A stretch of 64,000 nt of DNA, from NCBI GenBank assembly GCA_964484195.1, contig CAZAER010000001.1:1178001-1242000 (forward strand), written 5' to 3'. Within the stretch, counting starts at the first letter, position 1, and each line of letters opens with the position of its first letter. The DNA is from JALHOP01 sp964484195. Its GTDB lineage: Bacteria; Myxococcota; XYA12-FULL-58-9; JALHOP01. Positions 61,704 to 64,000 of this stretch are shown here, piece by piece. The notes beneath the pieces were generated by a model. That model searched no databases, was not told the origin of the DNA, and saw only the letters and a program-made list of their open reading frames with translations. A program made the position numbers and the translations under genes.

Positions 61704-62860
61704 CCCAGCTGCTGTAGCACAGCTGAGATCTCCATGGCGCTCGAGGGTCGGTTGTTCGGATTGCGGTCCAAGCAGCGCCCGACGACGTTATCGAGCGCCT
61801 TGGGCACGCCCTTCCCCACCGCGGTCATCATCGCGTAGAGGACGCCACCGAGACTGTAGATGTCGGCGCGCGCGTCGACCGGCTCTCCCGCGAGCTGCTC
61901 GGGGGCCATGAAGCCCGGAGTCACCGTTCCCGCGAGCGACCGTGGCGCATCCATCGTCGTCCCCCGGCGGAGCGTCGCGATGCCGAAATCGAGGAGCTTC
62001 GCGAAGTCGGGGCTGAGCGAGTGGCGCACCAGCATGACGTTCTGCGGCTTCAGGTTGCGATGCACGACACCGGCGCGGTGGACGGCCTCGAGCGCGCCAC
62101 AAAGCTGCTGACCGATGGAGACGATCCGCGATAGCGGAAGCGGCCCACTCCGAGACAGCACCTCGCTCAGGTTCTGACCGACCAGGAGCTCCATGACGAC
62201 GAACACGTGGTCGTCGTCGACGACGAGGTCGGTGATTTGCACGATGTTATCGTGCGAGATCTGATTCACGAGGCGCGCTTCGTCGCAGAATCGGCGGACT
62301 GCGGCGCGGTCGTGCACGTGCTCGTCTTTCAAGAGCTTGAGCGCGACCCGTCGACCGAGCAGCTGGTGCTCGGCGAGAAACACGTCGCCCGAGCCCCCCG
62401 AGCCGATGCGCTCGACGATGGCGTAGCGACCGAGCTTGTCGCCCTTTTGGATCGCCCGCGGCAGGTCTGGCGGAGGCGGAGGAGCGTCGACGACGGTCTT
62501 CGGCATCGGCTGGATGCTCTGATGACTCGGCAGCCTCGCGAGGTAAGCCTTGAGCGCCGCCTCCATGATGGGATCGATGCCGAGGAAGCGCATGCCCATG
62601 CCGGCGGGTCGGTTGCGGGTCGAATCGGGGAACCCGCGAATCCACACCACCTCGACGCGACTCGTGATCTCCAGCGACTCCGCCAACATGATGTTGACGT
62701 CGACCACCGAGCCTGGACGCAATAGCGGCGCCCCCGAGACGAACATCCCGGTCTCGCTGATATTGATGGTGTTCCACTCGGGGCGGAGTGTCGGTGTCCG
62801 CGGGACTACGGGAGCGAGCACTGACCATCGTGTCGCAGGCTTGCCGGGGGAGGCGCGCAT
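61700..62860 (-). CDS. PilZ-domain protein with degenerate Ser/Thr kinase (pseudokinase)
   Basis: 386 residues, a close paralogue of the PilZ-kinase at 48067-49446. PilZ-like part NISETGMFVSGAPLLRPG; kinase part GSGGSGDVF, VALK, LLDFGIA. However, the catalytic loop reads VHRNLKPQN: the proton-acceptor Asp of HRD is Asn. In addition, ~27 residues after LYAMM are missing relative to the paralogue (the region holding GELPFKANGWAEM). Both changes predict loss of phosphotransfer. ATG at 62860 by alignment; the leader GGACTGGAATG is shared with the paralogue. Coupled to rnhA. Confidence 0.88.
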   Translation of the reverse strand: MRASPGKPATRWSVLAPVVPRTPTLRPEWNTINISETGMFVSGAPLLRPGSVVDVNIMLAESLEITSRVEVVWIRGFPDSTRNRPAGMGMRFLGIDPIMEAALKAYLARLPSHQSIQPMPKTVVDAPPPPPDLPRAIQKGDKLGRYAIVERIGSGGSGDVFLAEHQLLGRRVALKLLKDEHVHDRAAVRRFCDEARLVNQISHDNIVQITDLVVDDDHVFVVMELLVGQNLSEVLSRSGPLPLSRIVSIGQQLCGALEAVHRAGVVHRNLKPQNVMLVRHSLSPDFAKLLDFGIATLRRGTTMDAPRSLAGTVTPGFMAPEQLAGEPVDARADIYSLGGVLYAMMTAVGKGVPKALDNVVGRCLDRNPNNRPSSAMEISAVLQQLG

Positions 62861-62962
62861 TCCAGTCCGTTCCATCGGAGAGTTTGTACTCGATTCTCTC
62901 CAAAATGCTCGTGCGTCACTTGTCGCCGCGAACCGAAGCGAAATCTGGCATTGTTTCGGAGC

Positions 62963-64000
62963 ATGTTCGCCGCGTTCGCCTCGCTCTTGCTCCTGGCCCA
63001 AACAAGTCCCGAGTCCGCAGGCGCGGAAAAGGCGATGTTGTTGGTGATGCCGCTGCGCGCGGAAACGAAGCTCGCGGCGTCGGCGCGGGCGCTCGACGAG
63101 CTCATCCTCGGCGCCGTCGATGGCTTGCAGCGCTATCAGGTGCTCGGCGCCAGCGACCTGAACGCATTGCTCGGCGTCGAGAAAATGAAAGACGCGATCG
63201 CCTGCGAAGACACGGTGTGCGCCGCTGAGATCGGTGGTGCGCTAGGTGCGCCATACCTACTCGCCGGAGAGCTGCGCGCCTTGGACCAGCAGGTCGTCCT
63301 GTCGTTGCGACTGATGGATACGAAGAAGCAAACGGTGATGGCGCGCGCCACCGCGCGGGGATCGACCCAAGCCGAGTCTCTCAACCAGATGATGGCCCAG
63401 GTCGTCGGCACCTGCTTCAAGACCACGGTGCAAACGGCCGCTCCGCAGACGGGCGCCGAAGGCGATTACAGCGGCTACATGGGACTCATCAACGAGCTCA
63501 GCGGCTACGCGACGCGCAACGAATACACGAGCCTCTTGAGCAAGCTCGATGACCTGAAAGCGCGCGCGAAGAAGGTCAAGACGCCTCCCGGGGGTGCCTC
63601 CGCCGACGAGCTGCTCACCTACTACAATGCGACCGCCTGCTTCATGCTCAAGCGGGAGCCGTGCCTGCGCACCGCCGCCGCGCACTATCAAAAGGAATGG
63701 CCGAGCGGGAACTATCGCCCCGGTCTCGAAACCTTCCTGACGACGTTCGACGACCAAAAGACCGCTCGAGCGGACCGCGAGCCCGAGGTCAAAGAGAAGC
63801 TCGCGGACATCGCGGAAAAGCTGAAGAGCGGCGTCTATCAGCCGCTGCAAGCCCAAGAGATGACTGCGTTTGCGTACTATGGCGGACAGGACTATGCGCA
63901 AGCAGCCAAACACTTCGCACTGCTCCTCGACAAGCTGTACGCGGAGAAACCCCCGCAGGTGGACAAGGTCATGAGCACGACGTCGCTCGTGGTCATGGCC
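62963..64000 (+). CDS. Exported protein, TolB/CsgG-N-like start (3' end outside window)
   Basis: At least 346 residues; no stop before the window edge. Signal peptide (FAAFASLLLLAQ). Mature start AMLLVMPLRAETKLAAS, then VLGASDLNALLGVEKMKD, AALGAPYLLAGELRALDQQVVLSLRLMD, matching the myxobacterial group of proteins that score presence of lipoprotein-like assembly factors by a CsgG/TolB-like domain. The later part is helical (SKLDDLKARAKKV, ACFMLKREPCLRTAAAHYQ, possibly TPR-like). Identity beyond that is not clear. Confidence 0.7.
   Translation, partial: MFAAFASLLLLAQTSPESAGAEKAMLLVMPLRAETKLAASARALDELILGAVDGLQRYQVLGASDLNALLGVEKMKDAIACEDTVCAAEIGGALGAPYLLAGELRALDQQVVLSLRLMDTKKQTVMARATARGSTQAESLNQMMAQVVGTCFKTTVQTAAPQTGAEGDYSGYMGLINELSGYATRNEYTSLLSKLDDLKARAKKVKTPPGGASADELLTYYNATACFMLKREPCLRTAAAHYQKEWPSGNYRPGLETFLTTFDDQKTARADREPEVKEKLADIAEKLKSGVYQPLQAQEMTAFAYYGGQDYAQAAKHFALLLDKLYAEKPPQVDKVMSTTSLVVMA

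Noticed and set aside
1..64000. tRNA, rRNA, CRISPR, insertion sequence, prophage
   Set aside because: No cloverleaf, direct-repeat array, transposase or integrase reading was seen on either strand; a tRNAscan or ISfinder run would settle it.

Overview
This is a GC-rich, gene-dense bacterial window with almost no free space: no gene-free gap exceeds about 300 bases. The content points to a myxobacterium or close relative (Myxococcota). The evidence is several Ser/Thr protein kinases, an ECF sigma factor, PilZ and EAL proteins, response regulators without kinases, many lipoproteins and secreted proteins of unknown function, and frequent GTG/TTG starts. I see no tRNA, rRNA, CRISPR array, transposase or phage genes. 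The placement is inference from gene content; nothing here is a phylogenetic marker I can test.

Layout. 0-8.7 kb: a partial O-methyltransferase, a Gln-rich small protein, an EF-hand protein, a PH-domain membrane protein, a TetR regulator facing a fused HD-domain phosphohydrolase across a palindromic operator, and several uncharacterised genes. 8.7-22.7 kb: a very large exported M19-like metallohydrolase, a Rossmann protein overlapping a lipoprotein gene, a DUF885 lipoprotein, membrane and outer-membrane candidates, and a cytochrome-c-like domain without its haem motif.

22.9-32.3 kb is a signalling island. It holds a 1578-residue PilZ/TPR/coiled-coil/GHKL-ATPase protein, a convergent STAS/zinc-ribbon/Pro-rich/tail-anchored protein, a doubled sensor-HAMP protein with no output domain, and two divergent response regulators. 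There is no histidine kinase. This is my main candidate for an undescribed system.

32.3-36.6 kb: alpha/beta hydrolase, GST, a beta-propeller protein and an EF-hand metalloprotease. 36.5-41.2 kb: a polyhydroxyalkanoate (PHA) operon in the order phaR, phasin, CoA-transferase, phaC, with two copies of a TTGC-N6-GCAA motif in front of the phasin gene. 41-48 kb: an MFS transporter, a frameshifted beta-propeller pseudogene, a desaturase and small exported proteins. 48-51 kb: a PilZ-Ser/Thr kinase fusion and an EAL phosphodiesterase. 51-56.3 kb: a secreted lectin-like lipoprotein, then an ECF sigma factor divergent from a zinc-finger kinase/TPR/lectin-lipoprotein operon. 56.3-64 kb: a HerA-like ATPase, a membrane spermidine-synthase-like protein, an RRM protein with its own terminator, a response regulator, RNase H coupled to a PilZ-pseudokinase, and a partial exported protein.

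Taken together, three PilZ-type proteins and one EAL enzyme suggest c-di-GMP input into Ser/Thr kinase and partner-switch-like signalling. The PHA block is a self-contained storage module with its own regulator.
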